This document shows, piece after piece, positions 1 to 9,719 of a stretch of DNA of 64,000 nt (positions are counted from its first letter, which is position 1; each line of letters opens with the position of its first letter). The translations under genes and the position numbers were made by a program. The stretch is taken from contig JAAKBF010000214.1 of assembly GCA_012656075.1 (NCBI GenBank), forward strand, positions 124,001 to 188,000, given 5' to 3'. The DNA comes from Phytophthora hibernalis. Lineage: Eukaryota; Oomycota; Peronosporomycetes; Peronosporales; Peronosporaceae. The notes under the pieces are model-generated. The model ran no database searches, was not told where the DNA came from, and worked only from the letters and a program-made list of their open reading frames with translations.

Positions 1-116
1 GATCGTGGCTCCGTGAGTCCCTCAGGTTTCGGTTGCTGCTCTTCCAGGACCAGCGGATGATGAAGGTAAGGATGAAGGCCAAGCCGAGACAGTTCAATCC
101 TCGGTAGTGATTCGAT

Positions 117-600
117 CTAGTCCTCGTCGGCCACCTGAACCATTTGGAGTCGTCGTTCGCTGCGTCGGGCTCGCAAATAGTCGTAAAGCAACCAGCCGCA
201 CATCAAGTTCGATGCTGGTTCCCAGGTAGGCTCGTCGTGGCCGACCCACTTCACCTTGAACTCTCTGACAGCGCGATAGGTGCTCGTTGTTAGCGGTGAT
301 TGATCGTCCAGAATTCCCTCTACTTCGTATTCGCCAGGCACTCTGTCAGGCTCCCAAGCTATCTTCCGGTAACAGCTCCTCGTCGAAATCAATCCTCGTA
401 TCCTCGGTCACCTCAGCTGTCAGCCGACTCCTCGGTCGGTCGCCATATTCGTTCACCGCCTTGAGCCGTGAGACATGCACCACTGGGTAGAACCGATAAC
501 CACTCCGATCCGGCAGCTCTAGTTCATACGCGAACTCTTCAACCTTCTTCTTCACCCGGAATGGCCCGTGACATCGGTGTGCTAGCTTCTTGGTCAGTTA
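117..600 (-). pseudogene. G1 integrase C-terminal domain and chromodomain
   Basis: Two overlapping frames carry the end of a Gypsy integrase. The first (346-555) has the segment with YELELPDRSGY and VVHVSRLK that precedes the chromodomain in E4 and E6. The second (117-392) holds the chromodomain-like fold EYEVEGILDD, FKVKWVGHDEPTWEP and a C-terminal helix. Chromodomains on integrases bind modified histone tails and steer insertion into heterochromatin; that role is known for chromoviruses and inferred here. A one-base frameshift near 350-390 separates the two parts, so no intact protein is made. Confidence 0.8.
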
Positions 601-881
601 TGGTTTCACGCGCTCCATATAGAGCCACACCCTGCTCCCAGGCTTGAATAGAGACCTCGGTGCTTCTTCAGTAGCTTCGGGAGACGCCCCAGTCTCTTCC
701 TGCCCGGTGTCTGAGGCTTCGTTCCCGTCAGTTTCCGTCGTTGTCCCCTGCCTTTCGACCTTCAATCCTCACGTCGGTCAAGCGACTCGTTGTATTCGCG
801 GGCTCTCCGAGCCTTCTCTACCTTCTGGTACTCCATCGCCATTTTCCATGCAATTTCTTGCTGTCGGTTCAATTCTCGGCG

Positions 882-1663
882 CTACGCCAGCGCATCAGTT
901 TGACCTCGGGATCCTCGTGTTTGGGACGACGACATCGCTCGCAAGGTAGACCGAGCATCCCACCTATGAACGAGGTAGAATGGAGTATCCTTCCGAGTGC
1001 CGTCCTGAGAGTTGTTGATAGCGAAGACAAGTCGTTCGGCGATCTCGCTCCAGTCTTGTTGCAACGGGTGTTCTGCATACACTCGCACTGACGTCATGAT
1101 GGTCTTGACTGGACGTTCTTGCTGCCCGTTTGCTTGCGGACGATAACTCAACGTGGCCCTCGACCGAGATTGCATCATCTCAGCGAATGCTTGAAAACCT
1201 CACTCATGAACCGAGGGTCTCGGTCATGGCGAATCATCGTTGGCGCCCCGAACCTTCGGTAGACACACTCTTCGAACGCTTGAGCGACTTTTAATGCGGT
1301 CGTATCTGACATGGCCTTCCCCATGACGAATCGTGTGAACGAGCATTGAAACAGTAACAGCGCGGTATTCCCTCGTCGATATTTCGGCAATGGTATGACG
1401 AAATCCATCGACACCAGCTGGAATGGTCTCTCGACTAGTACATTCCCAGGAGAGTACCCTCTGAGCTGCGGTCGACTTTTGCTCGAGCTGCAGTCTGGGC
1501 AGGACCGCATATGTCGCTCAACGTCTGCGTACAGTCCGACCCAATAATAATCCATTTTCGCTCGGTGGTATGTTCGACCGATACCTTGGTGACCACCTTC
1601 TAACGAGTCATGGCAGCTCTGTAATACTCCCTGAATCATCGTTGTGAGTACCACCAGGCGCAT
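882..1663 (-). pseudogene. G1 integrase zinc finger and catalytic core
   Basis: Upstream part (1175-1663): an HHCC zinc-binding motif with CHDSLEGGHQG and CPDC, then the DDE core with first Asp in VSMDFVIPLP and second Asp in IRHDRDPRF. Downstream part (882-1178): the third acidic residue in QANGQQER. A frameshift near 1175, after VFKHS, separates the second Asp from the Glu. The enzyme would catalyse strand transfer of element cDNA. Compared with E4 the zinc finger is intact here (CPDC), whereas E4 has CLDF. Recognition is firm; function is lost. Confidence 0.85.
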
Positions 1664-1685
1664 CTTGGCCTCTTCTTGGTTTCAA

Positions 1686-2256
1686 TTAGTCCATCGACGA
1701 CTCGCTCCGATAATATACAGCACACCATCTTCGCTTAGCACAAACTTGTCGGCCATTTTCCATGCATCTCTCGCTGCACTGTAACTCAGGCTGGCTTCCA
1801 CGCCTCGGAGAACGACCTTGAGGTTTGTTCACCTCAGCTCCTCGTCCTGGGCAGCGGAGATCCTTCGTCTTCGTTTCTCTTGAATGGTTACCGGGTCGAC
1901 ATCGTTTGCATTTGGTGCTCAGATGCTGGCCTCGGTCGTTGGTTGCTTCGTTCTGAGTCTCTGAGGCTACCTCATCTGCTTCGTCTCGTCGTGTTATATC
2001 ATCCTGGCCCATCACCGAGGGCTCGATCGCAAACCGGACACGGTTCTTCTGTGCTCTCGCTTGTCGACGGGTCGTGCCGGTTATGTAATCCGGCACTTCC
2101 CTCACAAAATCGAAAACAAGATTTGTTACGGGGTGCTTGGCGGGCAACACGGGTCCGGGCTAGGTTGATCGACGCTCTCGTCGGTGGTCGCTTCGCAGAG
2201 TGGTGGCGTGGTGGACTCCGGCGAAGGCTCGTAGATGACTTCGTCGATTCGGTTGA
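1686..2256 (-). pseudogene. G1 post-RNase-H linker, fused to LTR
   Basis: Minus-strand frames match the variable linker between RNase H and integrase in E2 and E4: LNRIDEVIYEP, then VFDFVREVPDY, TRRQARAQKNRVRFA, and finally, in another frame, a segment equivalent to ADKFVLSEDG. The start of the linker directly abuts the truncated 3' end of the LTR at 2256/2257, so roughly 5 kb of gag-PR-RT-RNH is deleted. No independent function; a spacer within pol. Confidence 0.75.
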
Positions 2257-3144
2257 GTGTAGGATCACGCAGAAACAACCAAATGGTATGAGCCCCACCA
2301 ACAATACTCGCTTCCACTTGTCAGGTCAACGAGCGTTGGATCAAACCTAAAGACCAGGAACGATCCCTTACGCCGGGTTGGATGTGAACCCTCTGTACAC
2401 CTAGGTTGTATTAGGCCAACCCAATAACCTGCACCACTAGCCACGAGCGAAGGCTAGTATGCAATATTGCGCTTTCGCGCGAACCCCTAGTCCCTCAGAA
2501 GGAAGGGTACCGGCTGTCAAGCCTAATACGGGTTTGCTGAGGTAGAACCTCGGCGGGTAGTAGAATATGTATGGAACACTCGGTTCCACTATAATATATG
2601 GTGAACAAAGCTTCTCGTCGCTCCCAACACTCAGCCACTCTAATCTCTTGGACTGACCAGCAACAAACCCTCGGCTCAATGTACGTTAGGCTCGCTGACC
2701 AGCACCCACAAGCCGAGCGTATCCAGACCCTAAGATAAGCTAGCTAGACTTACCGAAGACGGACTTGACCCTTGGTGACTTGGGGGAGACTGCTGATTTA
2801 TTTCTGTTGATCTGTGGCTCTGAGAGCCTTTGTAGTCAATCTTATAGCTACTCCTATATCTAAATACAAATTTCCAGTGTGAACCGATCCCCGTATGTGA
2901 TCCTGTACCCGGCTCTATAAGACCGAGGGTACGAAACTGAAATGGGTACAAACGAGGGTTTGTACCATCGATCGGGAGTTTATTATACCCGGCCGAAACC
3001 TCGGTCACGATCACTCCTATGTCACTACCGCGCAGGGAATGAGATAAGCCAATCGGGTGGCGTTTTCGCGTTTCACTGAAATGCACAACGTCGGTAATCG
3101 GGTGACCGAGCTGTGACCGCTTGGCCCCAAAACCCAACACCACA
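2257..3144 (-). repeat. G1 long terminal repeat (copy 1)
   Basis: In minus orientation it opens TGTGGTGTTGGG at 3144 and closes CCTACAC at 2257, losing the last few bases (ACGACA in E4). It is homologous along its length to the LTRs at 53790 and 56161 and at its ends to those of E4. The LTR core TTCACACTGGAAATTTGTAT lies at 2864-2883. It is preceded at 3145-3158 by a G-rich polypurine tract ending GGGGCAGT, so it began as the 3' LTR of E2, yet it is also joined to E1 internal sequence. Confidence 0.85.
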
Positions 3145-3258
3145 ACTGCCCCAGCCTCGACGCAAGCTCCCGCAAGTAGTGCGTGTCGTAGCGCCTCTTG
3201 ATCGTGCGCCTCTTGATCCTCCATTGCCCCTGCTGTGACAAGCTACGACTATCGCTCT

Positions 3259-3606
3259 TCACGTTCTCGATGCGTCTGGGGAGGTTCGTTCGTTATCTTC
3301 TTTTGCTCTAGTGCTCCCAGAACATCTTCTGACACCTCCGTTTTTATTCCACACCGTCGTGCGCATTCTCAGGAGTCGATCAACCATCGTCCGACATTTT
3401 AGACTCCACAGGGGTTTCTGTGCCTGCTCTTCGGTTGCCAACTTCTGCGTATCTGACCACTGACGGGGCCTCGGAGAGGTTATCCAAGCTTCGGCTGCTG
3501 ACGGTATAGACCAAGCGAGGCACGATGAGATTGATGAGGATGCCACCGAGGGATCTTCACGTCGCACTCCGGTTCCGCCAGCGGGCGAATAGCTTGCGAC
3601 CTCCAA
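3259..3606 (-). pseudogene. Unknown short frame in G1 3' region
   Basis: A 115-residue open frame in the sense direction of E2, between chromodomain and LTR. It is serine/arginine-rich in composition and I recognise no domain. The equivalent stretch of E6 (about 53.3-53.7 kb, plus) carries the same sequence with stops and shifts, so any coding role is doubtful. It may be untranslated 3' sequence that happens to be open here. Confidence 0.3.
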
Positions 3607-3803
3607 TCAGGGAATCTGATCCGGTCGTTTTGGCCCACATCGTGTCTGCGGCATAGATCAAGACCTCGGCCCCACTATTTTCGACCTTTCCGTTCATCCT
3701 TTAACCTGTCTTCGTGTTATCCGAAGCTTGTAGTCATCCGCAGGGGCTATTCTAGAACTTGAGTAATTCCATTTCATCCAATTCCACTCGAAAATCGTTC
3801 ACG

Positions 3804-4031
3804 TCACATGTAAATATGCAAATTCGATGCAGTAGTAGTTTTCGTCTGGCGCCACGGGCTACATAACCCCGCAGGCAGTTCAATCGTCGATCTGACATTG
3901 CAACCGAGCCTCGCAAGAGGCCTGACTGCTCTCAAGTGTCGGTGACATGCAATTCCGATACAGTAGTAAATTTTGTCTGTCACTACGGGCTGTATCGACC
4001 CCGTAGACAGTTCAGTCGTCGGTTGCACTTT
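3804..4031 (-). repeat. Degenerate tandem repeat downstream of E2 chromodomain
   Basis: Two diverged units of about 120-130 bp, each with an A/G-T-rich CAGTAGTA-like start, a CGGGCT core, an AACCCCG/ACCCCG block and a GCAGTTCAATCGTCG-like end. The same block recurs inverted at about 52.88-53.11 kb in E6, and E4 has a different two-copy repeat at the equivalent place (20411-20525). It lies in the 3' untranslated part of the element. Confidence 0.6.
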
Positions 4032-4566
4032 CAACCAGTCCTCATCATCGCCTTAGACCATCTGCAACCTTCGCTCGCTACGCTGCGCATATAGGTAGTG
4101 ATAGAGTAGCTCACCACACAAAATCGATGGTTTCCATGTCGGACATCAAACCCGACCATTTTTACTTTGAACTCTCGGACGGCACGTCCAATGCTCGCCG
4201 ACAGCGGGAATCGGTCTCCGAAGATGACCTCCACTTCGTACTCGCCGGCTAGTCGGTCCGGATCCCAACTATCTTCAGACTACAACTCTTTGACGACATC
4301 CACCCTCGTATTACGGATGCTAACGGAACTCTCAGTCGGTCTCCAAATTCATTCACGACTTTGATTCGGGACATATGCACCACGGGAAAAAGCATGTTTC
4401 CAATCTTGTCTGGTAATTCCAACTCGTATGCGAATTCTTCGATCTTGGTCTTGACTCTGAATATTTCATGCCATCGGTCAGCTAATTTCTTTGTCAATCT
4501 CGACTTGACGCGCTTCATGTACAACCATACTCTAACCCAATGGAGCGGGGATCTCGGTGCTTCCAC
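4031..4566 (-). pseudogene. E2 integrase C-terminus and chromodomain
   Basis: Frame 4249-4566 has the C-terminal integrase segment (KRVKSRLTKKLADRW, KTKIEEFAYELELPDK, VVHMSRIKVVNEF). Frame 4031-4234 has the start of a chromodomain (EVIFGDRFPLS, FKVKMVGFD). The break near 4245 splits the two. The aromatic and acidic residues of the chromodomain are partly eroded compared with E1. Without a catalytic core this copy could not integrate by itself. Confidence 0.7.
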
Positions 4567-4596
4567 CGGAGCATCGGGTGTTGCCCCTGTCTCCGC

Positions 4597-4935
4597 TCAT
4601 GACTCCTCCGAGGTTTCGTTGTCACCAATGTGCGGTGCTACTACTCGCAACTCGACCGATGTCTCATTTTCACCAACACTCGGTACTGCCGCTCCCTCGC
4701 GGCGGCTCATCGACTCATTGTGTCCCTTTGCTCTCCGAGCCATATCGACGCCTTGGTATTCCATCGGAATTTCCCATGCAATATCTTGCTGTCGGTTCGC
4801 TTCTCGGCGTTCGGTGCCCCACCGACGATTCATCCCGAGGAGGTACAGCGTGCCGTTCTTGTTCAGCCCAACCTTGTCATCCATCTTCCTTGTGTCTCTG
4901 GACAAGCGTAGCTCTTCATCTTGAGCGGTGGAGGT
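4597..4935 (-). pseudogene. E2 pre-integrase linker joined across the integrase deletion
   Basis: Begins with RDTRKMDDKVGLNKNGTLY, the counterpart of the ADKFVLTDDG segment before the zinc finger in E4, and runs straight into EANRQQDIAWEIPMEYQ, the counterpart of EVNRQQGIALEMAKEYQ that follows the core in E4. About 250 residues containing HHCC and DDE are missing between them. The join sits at about 4795-4805. The E6 copy at 52.0-52.2 kb shows the same join. Confidence 0.8.
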
Positions 4936-5844
4936 TCATCGTCGGTGCTCTTCCAGTATTATCACAAAGTCTACATCTTCTGCATTTGGAGCTCCAAATT
5001 TTGCATCGGGGACCGATTGCTCGTCTTCTAGCCCATTCAAGACCTCTGTGGATACACCGTCTGCTTCGCCTCGTTGAGCCGCGTCACCTCGGCCTACAAC
5101 CGAGGTCTTATCTGCAAATCGGACTCGTTTCTTCCTTGCGGTTGCTTGCTGTCTGGTCGTTACCGTTAAGTAATCCGGGACATCCGTAAAGAAATCGAAA
5201 ACATATTTGTCGCGAGGAGATTCATGAGCCGCACGAGCTCGGGCAAAGCTAGCCGTTGGGTTCTCTTCAGGCGTGACTTCTACAGACGTTTCTGCATAGA
5301 CTTTGTAGGTGACATCTCCGATCTGATTCAGTTCGACTAATTCCGATTTCCTGGTCTCGGTCGATATCACACTGGATTCTTTACTCCTTAGAGGCTCGCT
5401 TGCCAAAAGGTCAGCCGCGGCGTTGAACTCTCGGGTCACGTGCAGATATTTCAGTGACCGAAGCTTGGTCGAGAGGTTTCGGGGATATTTCAGCAGAGCT
5501 AGGCAGGTAGACCACGTTAATCCTCGTAATATACCATTCATCATGCGTTGAAACGTCGAGGGTGCGTTCCTAAGTCCGAACGGCATCCTAACGAATCGGT
5601 ACAGACCTTGCTTTATCGTGAAGGTCGTTTTATCGCGATCTTCTGGCCCAACGCCGATCTGCCAGTATCCCGACTTCAAGTCCAACGTCGTGAATAGTCG
5701 AGCACCACCGAGTGCTTCAAGAGTTTCATCAATTCGTGGTAAGGGGTAGACGTCACGCTTCGTGATTTTATTAAGCGCACGGTAGTCAATACAGAACCGA
5801 ACCTCGCCGTCTTTCTTCTTCACTAAGACAACGGGAAGCCCCAA
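4936..5844 (-). CDS. Chimeric pol: G2 reverse transcriptase fused to G1 RNase H end
   Basis: A 302-residue open frame whose first 115 residues are a Gypsy reverse transcriptase of G2 type (VKKKDGEVRFCIDYRALNK, LDLKSGYWQI, MPFGLRNAPSTFQRMM, GLTWSTCL) and whose remainder is the end of a G1 second RNase H (KYLHVTREFNAAADLLA) plus the G1 linker (VFDFFTDVPDYL, TRQQATARKKRVRFAD). The join near 5499 falls just before the position of the catalytic YxDD box, so the polymerase active site is lost. The frame stays open across the join. A product, if made, would have no polymerase activity. Confidence 0.75.
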   Translation of the reverse strand: MGLPVVLVKKKDGEVRFCIDYRALNKITKRDVYPLPRIDETLEALGGARLFTTLDLKSGYWQIGVGPEDRDKTTFTIKQGLYRFVRMPFGLRNAPSTFQRMMNGILRGLTWSTCLALLKYPRNLSTKLRSLKYLHVTREFNAAADLLASEPLRSKESSVISTETRKSELVELNQIGDVTYKVYAETSVEVTPEENPTASFARARAAHESPRDKYVFDFFTDVPDYLTVTTRQQATARKKRVRFADKTSVVGRGDAAQRGEADGVSTEVLNGLEDEQSVPDAKFGAPNAEDVDFVIILEEHRR

Positions 5845-6047
5845 GCCCCGTTGCCCTCTTCGATAACGCCTGCTCCGAGCATTTTGGTCACGTTTTCTTC
5901 GATAGTCGCGTCCTCAGTTTGCGCCTGTATTCTTCGCTTCAGCATGGTGGGCTTCTCGTCGCCCGTGTCAACATGGTGCTCGATATCCAGTGCCGTGACC
6001 GGTGGGCACTCACTCGTGTCCGCCGACACCGCACGGTACGCTCGCAA
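5823..6047 (-). pseudogene. G2 reverse transcriptase N-terminus
   Basis: Contains LDIEHHVDTGD, KRRIQAQTEDATIEENVTKML and GVIEEGNGAWGFP, the region that leads into the fingers of a Gypsy reverse transcriptase. It ends at a stop after GFPLS. The next frame (from 5844) resumes with LPVVLVKKKDG, so one base has been gained in the GGGG run near 5840. The same segment occurs at 30.0 kb in the second G2 copy. Confidence 0.75.
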
Positions 6048-6050
6048 GAG

Positions 6051-7143
6051 CTACAAAATGAGTTGCTGCTCGTCGGGCTTCTCGGTGCCCATGCGCACCT
6101 CGTCTTCATTGCTCAGCGGCGTCTTGGTATCGCCCAACGCCGCCAGCCACTCGTCCAACTTGCCCTTGTCGATCGCGCCGTTTGGGGCCAGCACTTCCAT
6201 ATCCGTATCCACCGGGATACAGGTGCCCAGCTCGTTCTTGGCTGGCAGCTTGGTTCTGCCACCGTGAATATTAATGACAGGCACCAGCGCCTTGCCATTC
6301 ATCGCTTTCGCGACCGTAGCTGCCAACATCACCGTCCTACACCGCTCGTTCGGCACGAAGATGCCTTCTTCGCCGTCCTGTGCCGCTACTGCAATCTCCA
6401 CCGGCGTCACCGAACTTCGCACGAGCCTCGACTGTCTCACCAATCGCACCACTGCCACCTTCACTCCCCGTCCACGTCCCCGTCCGGAACGGATGACCAC
6501 CATCTCGTTGTGGGCGAAGTACTTGACTTCGTTGGACTCAAAGTCCATGTTGGATTTGTGCTGTCGAAGAAAGTCAACCCCGACCAAGAACTCGTCGGTG
6601 CAGCCCTCCACGACGCACGCCCTTACTTCGATCGACTGTCCGTACACGTTTCGCATCGTGAATCTCCAAATGCCCAATACGTCCAGCAAGAATCCGCCGA
6701 TCCTTCGACGTAGTCTACAGGAGCATCCTCCTGCATCCACTCCCTCGCTGCATCCAGTCCGTGCCTGCGATCGAGTAACGCGCGCCGCTGTCGTTCTTGA
6801 TCGGCACGCGCTCGTTGTCTACCATCATCGTCGCCGTTGGCAGCCCGTCGTCGGCCGCCACACTCGACTCGTTTTCTGTCGTCGCCGTCACCGCGCCCGT
6901 ACTGTGTTGCACCAAGCTGACCTTGGCGCTCTTACGAACGTGCTGCGTCGTAGGAGCTGTTCGGCGGCGTGCTGTCATTTCCACCCGGGCATCATCCGCT
7001 TGCTGGATCCGTCGGTGTCGCAGCTCATCGTTCATCGTTGCCATCGTATCGGTTACTTCGTCGACCGCCTGCTTCTTCCTCTTGGCGCGCAATGCTCGCC
7101 GTTGCTTCGCGTTCTTCTTGGCTTGCTTGATCACCGACCGCAC
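6051..7143 (-). pseudogene. G2 aspartic protease
   Basis: Frame 6715-7143 has a basic stretch (KQAKKNAKQRRALRAKRKK), then GLPTATMMVDNERV and the catalytic motif NDSGARYSIAG, equivalent to the D[TS]GA of retroviral-type proteases. Frame 6051-6740 carries the rest of the fold (GGFLLDVLGIWRF, LVGVDFLRQHKSNMDF) and a C-terminal spacer toward reverse transcriptase. The two frames overlap, with a shift near 6720-6740. The protease would cleave the Gag-Pol polyprotein. The same order is seen in the copy at 30.4-31.5 kb. Confidence 0.75.
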
Positions 7144-7727
7144 CTTGGCAATGCCGTCGAGGCCGCCGAGCTGCTCGTCCTCGGGTTACACGTTAGCACC
7201 GCCGCCCGAGTTGATCGTCGTCGCCGTTCCGGGTTCTCCGCCGCCTTCCTCAGTCGGGACCACGTCGTTCGGGACCACAGCGTCGCTCTCCGTGACTTCG
7301 GGTACGTCGCTACTCATTATTTCGCCGCCTTCCTCAGTCTCCAGTACGTATCTGCTCGCTGCCGTGCCGCCTTACGTCCACCGTTCGTCGCTGCACCAGT
7401 ACTCTCGTCATTCCGTCACCGGTACGAACGCACAAAGCGTAATGGTGCCATCGAAGGCCGCACCGTCGCCACGTACCGCCGAGCTCGTTCGCCGTCTCTC
7501 GCCTTCGCTTCATCGTCCAATTGAGCTTCAGCAGCTAGTACAGCCGCTGGTATGCTCCCGTCTCGCTCCTCGTCCTCACTTCCATTCGTCGCCCGACCAC
7601 TTGTCGCCACAGACTCAACGTCAACAGCCGCCATCCTTTCCATCGGCAGCTGCGTCGTCTCGTCCCCACCACTCCGTTGTCGCACCAACCTCTGGGGATT
7701 TGACCGTCTGGCCGGACGCGGTACCCC
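7144..7727 (-). pseudogene. G2 gag-protease linker
   Basis: Minus-strand frame 7416-7688, same frame as gag, is acidic and low-complexity (SEDEERDGSIPAAVLAAEAQLDDEAKARDG) and links nucleocapsid to protease. I recognise no domain. Opposite-strand frames here are long only because the sequence is GC-rich and lacks stops. Confidence 0.45.
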
Positions 7728-9719
7728 CTACTGCGCCCGGCTGTCGTTTTCCGCAGCCGGTCTCGTTGTCGCCGCCCGGCTTGCCAGATATGCATCATTC
7801 CGAGCCTTCGCGTCCGGATTTGTGCATTCCCTCGCGAAGTGGCCTGACCCGCCGCATGCATAACATTTGAGGTCCTGTGGCGGCCACTGCTCCGTCCTTG
7901 GCGCTGCTGTCGGCTGTTGTGGCTCTGGTTTCGCAATCCGTACCGCCGCCTTCGCCCCACGACTCGTTGCCTTCTGTTTCTTGCGCGGAGGCGCTGCTTC
8001 GACCTCCGAGTCGTCGCTAGATTCGCTGTCAGCTTGAACCATTCGGACCTTCGCCTTCTTGTCTCCGCCGCCCATACCTCGCTTGCCGCTTGATCGTCCG
8101 TCGTACTGCACCTTCATCTGCTTCTTCTTCGCCGGCTGCCAGTATCGTCCATTCCAGTGCCGTCCTTCCGGTACATCCCACGTGCCGGTGTACTTATTGT
8201 ACGCACCTTGCGGGTTGGTGAAGAACGCCACCTCCGCACTTTCCGTTCCCATCTGCGCCGCCAACGTGTCAGCTGTCGGTCCGACGCACATGCCGAATCA
8301 AGGAACAATCGCCACGCTGCCCATAGTACCGTTCATCGGTACGGTAAAGGCGTTTGGTGCCGTCGCCCACGCTTGACCAATGTTGAGCATTCCCTGCGCC
8401 ACGTTGTCAATTGGGTCGTCGATGGCCGTCGCCTTGTCGACCGCCTGCTCCAAGGTTGTGGGTACTGGCTCCTGCTTCACTAACATCCGCGTAGTCTTGT
8501 CGAGGTTGCGGTAGAACCGCGCCAGCAGCGTTCGTTCGCTGACGTGGTTCTGTCCGGTCAGATCTCGAAGTCCGGCCGCAAAATCAGTGAAGGTTTCACC
8601 GGGGTACATCTTACTCTGGTACATTCTCCATTCAGCCATCGCTTGATCCGACCGCTCTCCATAACGCCTCATTAGCGCTTCCTTCAAGCTCGCCCAAGTC
8701 TTCTGTGTCGCCAGCAGTTCTTGGTCCATCTGGACCCACCAACCAGCAGCATTATCTTGAAGCTTGTTGTCGACGATAAAATACAGCTCCTCGTCGGTCC
8801 AGTTGCCTCGGCCGGAGATACGCGCGCCTTCCACCGCCAAGTCTACTCTAGCAATCCACGTCGAGACAGAAACCGTCGGAGAGGGCTTGTAGGGCGTGAG
8901 CTCTAAGTCCTTCGCGTTCTTCCGGTGGTGTTGTCGCCGTGCTGCGCCATCATCACGTCGTCGTCGATGCCGCCGTCCGTGTCGCCGCCGTCCATCACCA
9001 GCCCACGAGTCGTCGTCGATGCCGCCGTCCGTGTCGCCGCCGTCCATCACCAGCCCACGAGTCGTCGTCGCTGTCCCAGTCACTACTGTTTCCCCCACCG
9101 CTACCTCCACTGCCACCAGGTGACCGAGGTGGCTGCGAAGTATGTGGTCTCGTCGTCGTGGCCGTCCGTCCAGTATTCGTCCCCGTCGCTGCTGTCGTCC
9201 GTTCAGTGGCTCCTCGAGATGCAGGAACCAAGATCGTAGTCGCCACTGGTCTCGGTGCAGCTGGTGGCACCATGGTTGCTGGCGCTGTCGCCGCAGTCGT
9301 CGGTTCCGTAGCCTGCCTAGTCCCCGCCGGCTTAGTCGCTGTCGTTGGGGTGGAGTCGCCGTCGCGGCCTGCGCGGGCTCCATTCCGTTCACTCTCGTCT
9401 CCAATCTCGCCATCGTCGTCATCATGAGGTGAATGGCGTTCACCAAGGTCGTCATGTCTGCGCCTGGTGCCGGGGTTCTTCCGTCGCCGTTCGTCGTTGC
9501 GTTGGTCGCTGGACCTCGTTCATCCGTCGCCGTCATCGTTGGAGGTTGTGGCGGTGCTGGCCGCAGCGTCGTTGCCGCCGCGCCCGCCGTTGTCGGAAGA
9601 ACCGGTCGTCCAGTTGCCGGTCCTTGGGCACTCGTCGTCGTGTCCGCCGCCGTTGTTGCTGTCGATGTCGTAGCTGGCGCGCTCGGAGTCCTTGGTGAGC
9701 TTTGTGAACGAGTCACCAC
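7728..9719 (-). pseudogene. G2 Gag with capsid and CCHC nucleocapsid
   Basis: The frame reads VTRSQSSPRTP, a Thr/Ala/Pro-rich N-terminus, a disordered G/D-rich segment, and a capsid region (TPYKPSPTVSVSTWIARVD, WWVQMDQELLATQKTW, EALMRRYGERSDQAMAEW). After an in-frame TGA at 8298-8300 it continues in the same frame to a basic region and a CCHC knuckle (CYACGGSGHFAREC). The first codon in this frame is GTG at 9719, preceded by no in-frame ATG I can support, so the start codon is probably mutated. Between about 9350 and 9018 it is read out of its ancestral frame (see the 52-bp duplication). Confidence 0.75.
8966..9069 (+). repeat. 52-bp tandem duplication inside G2 gag
   Basis: Two adjacent near-perfect copies of a 52-bp unit containing GATGCCGCCGTCCGTGTCGC and ending CCAGCCCACGAG. 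Fifty-two is not a multiple of three, so it shifts the gag frame by one. The second copy in the main frame reads the same peptide (DSWAGDGRRRHGRRHRRR) as the first copy in the alternate frame. Confidence 0.8.

Larger units (their letters stand above)
1..2256 (-). mobile_element. Ty3/Gypsy G1 copy E1, 3' half of pol
   Basis: Minus-strand remnant reading, in element order, pol linker, integrase zinc finger, integrase core, integrase C-terminus and chromodomain, then running off the window edge. Gag, protease, reverse transcriptase and RNase H are absent, because the LTR at 2257-3144 joins directly to the linker that normally follows the second RNase H. The same domain order in E4 (20.6-28.9 kb) defines what is missing. 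All frames are interrupted. It is a dead, internally deleted copy. Confidence 0.85.
3145..5499 (-). mobile_element. G1 copy E2, integrase-core deletion derivative
   Basis: Element order on the minus strand: end of RNase H and linker (4936-5499), stub of pre-integrase linker joined to post-core sequence (4597-4905), integrase C-terminus and chromodomain (4031-4566), degenerate tandem repeat (3804-4031), 3' region (3145-3803), then the LTR at 3144. The zinc finger and DDE core are missing. The copy at 51488-53789 has the same deletion. At 5499/5500 it is fused in frame to a G2 reverse transcriptase. Confidence 0.8.
5500..9719 (-). mobile_element. Ty3/Gypsy family G2 copy, gag to partial RT
   Basis: Minus-strand element with gag (9719 to 7728, CCHC knuckle), a basic linker (7727-7144), an aspartic protease with DSGAR (7143-6051) and the first part of reverse transcriptase (6047-5500), where it is cut by the fusion with E2. 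The 3' portion (RNase H, integrase, 3' LTR) is absent. Protein sequences differ clearly from G1, so it is a separate lineage. Confidence 0.85.
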
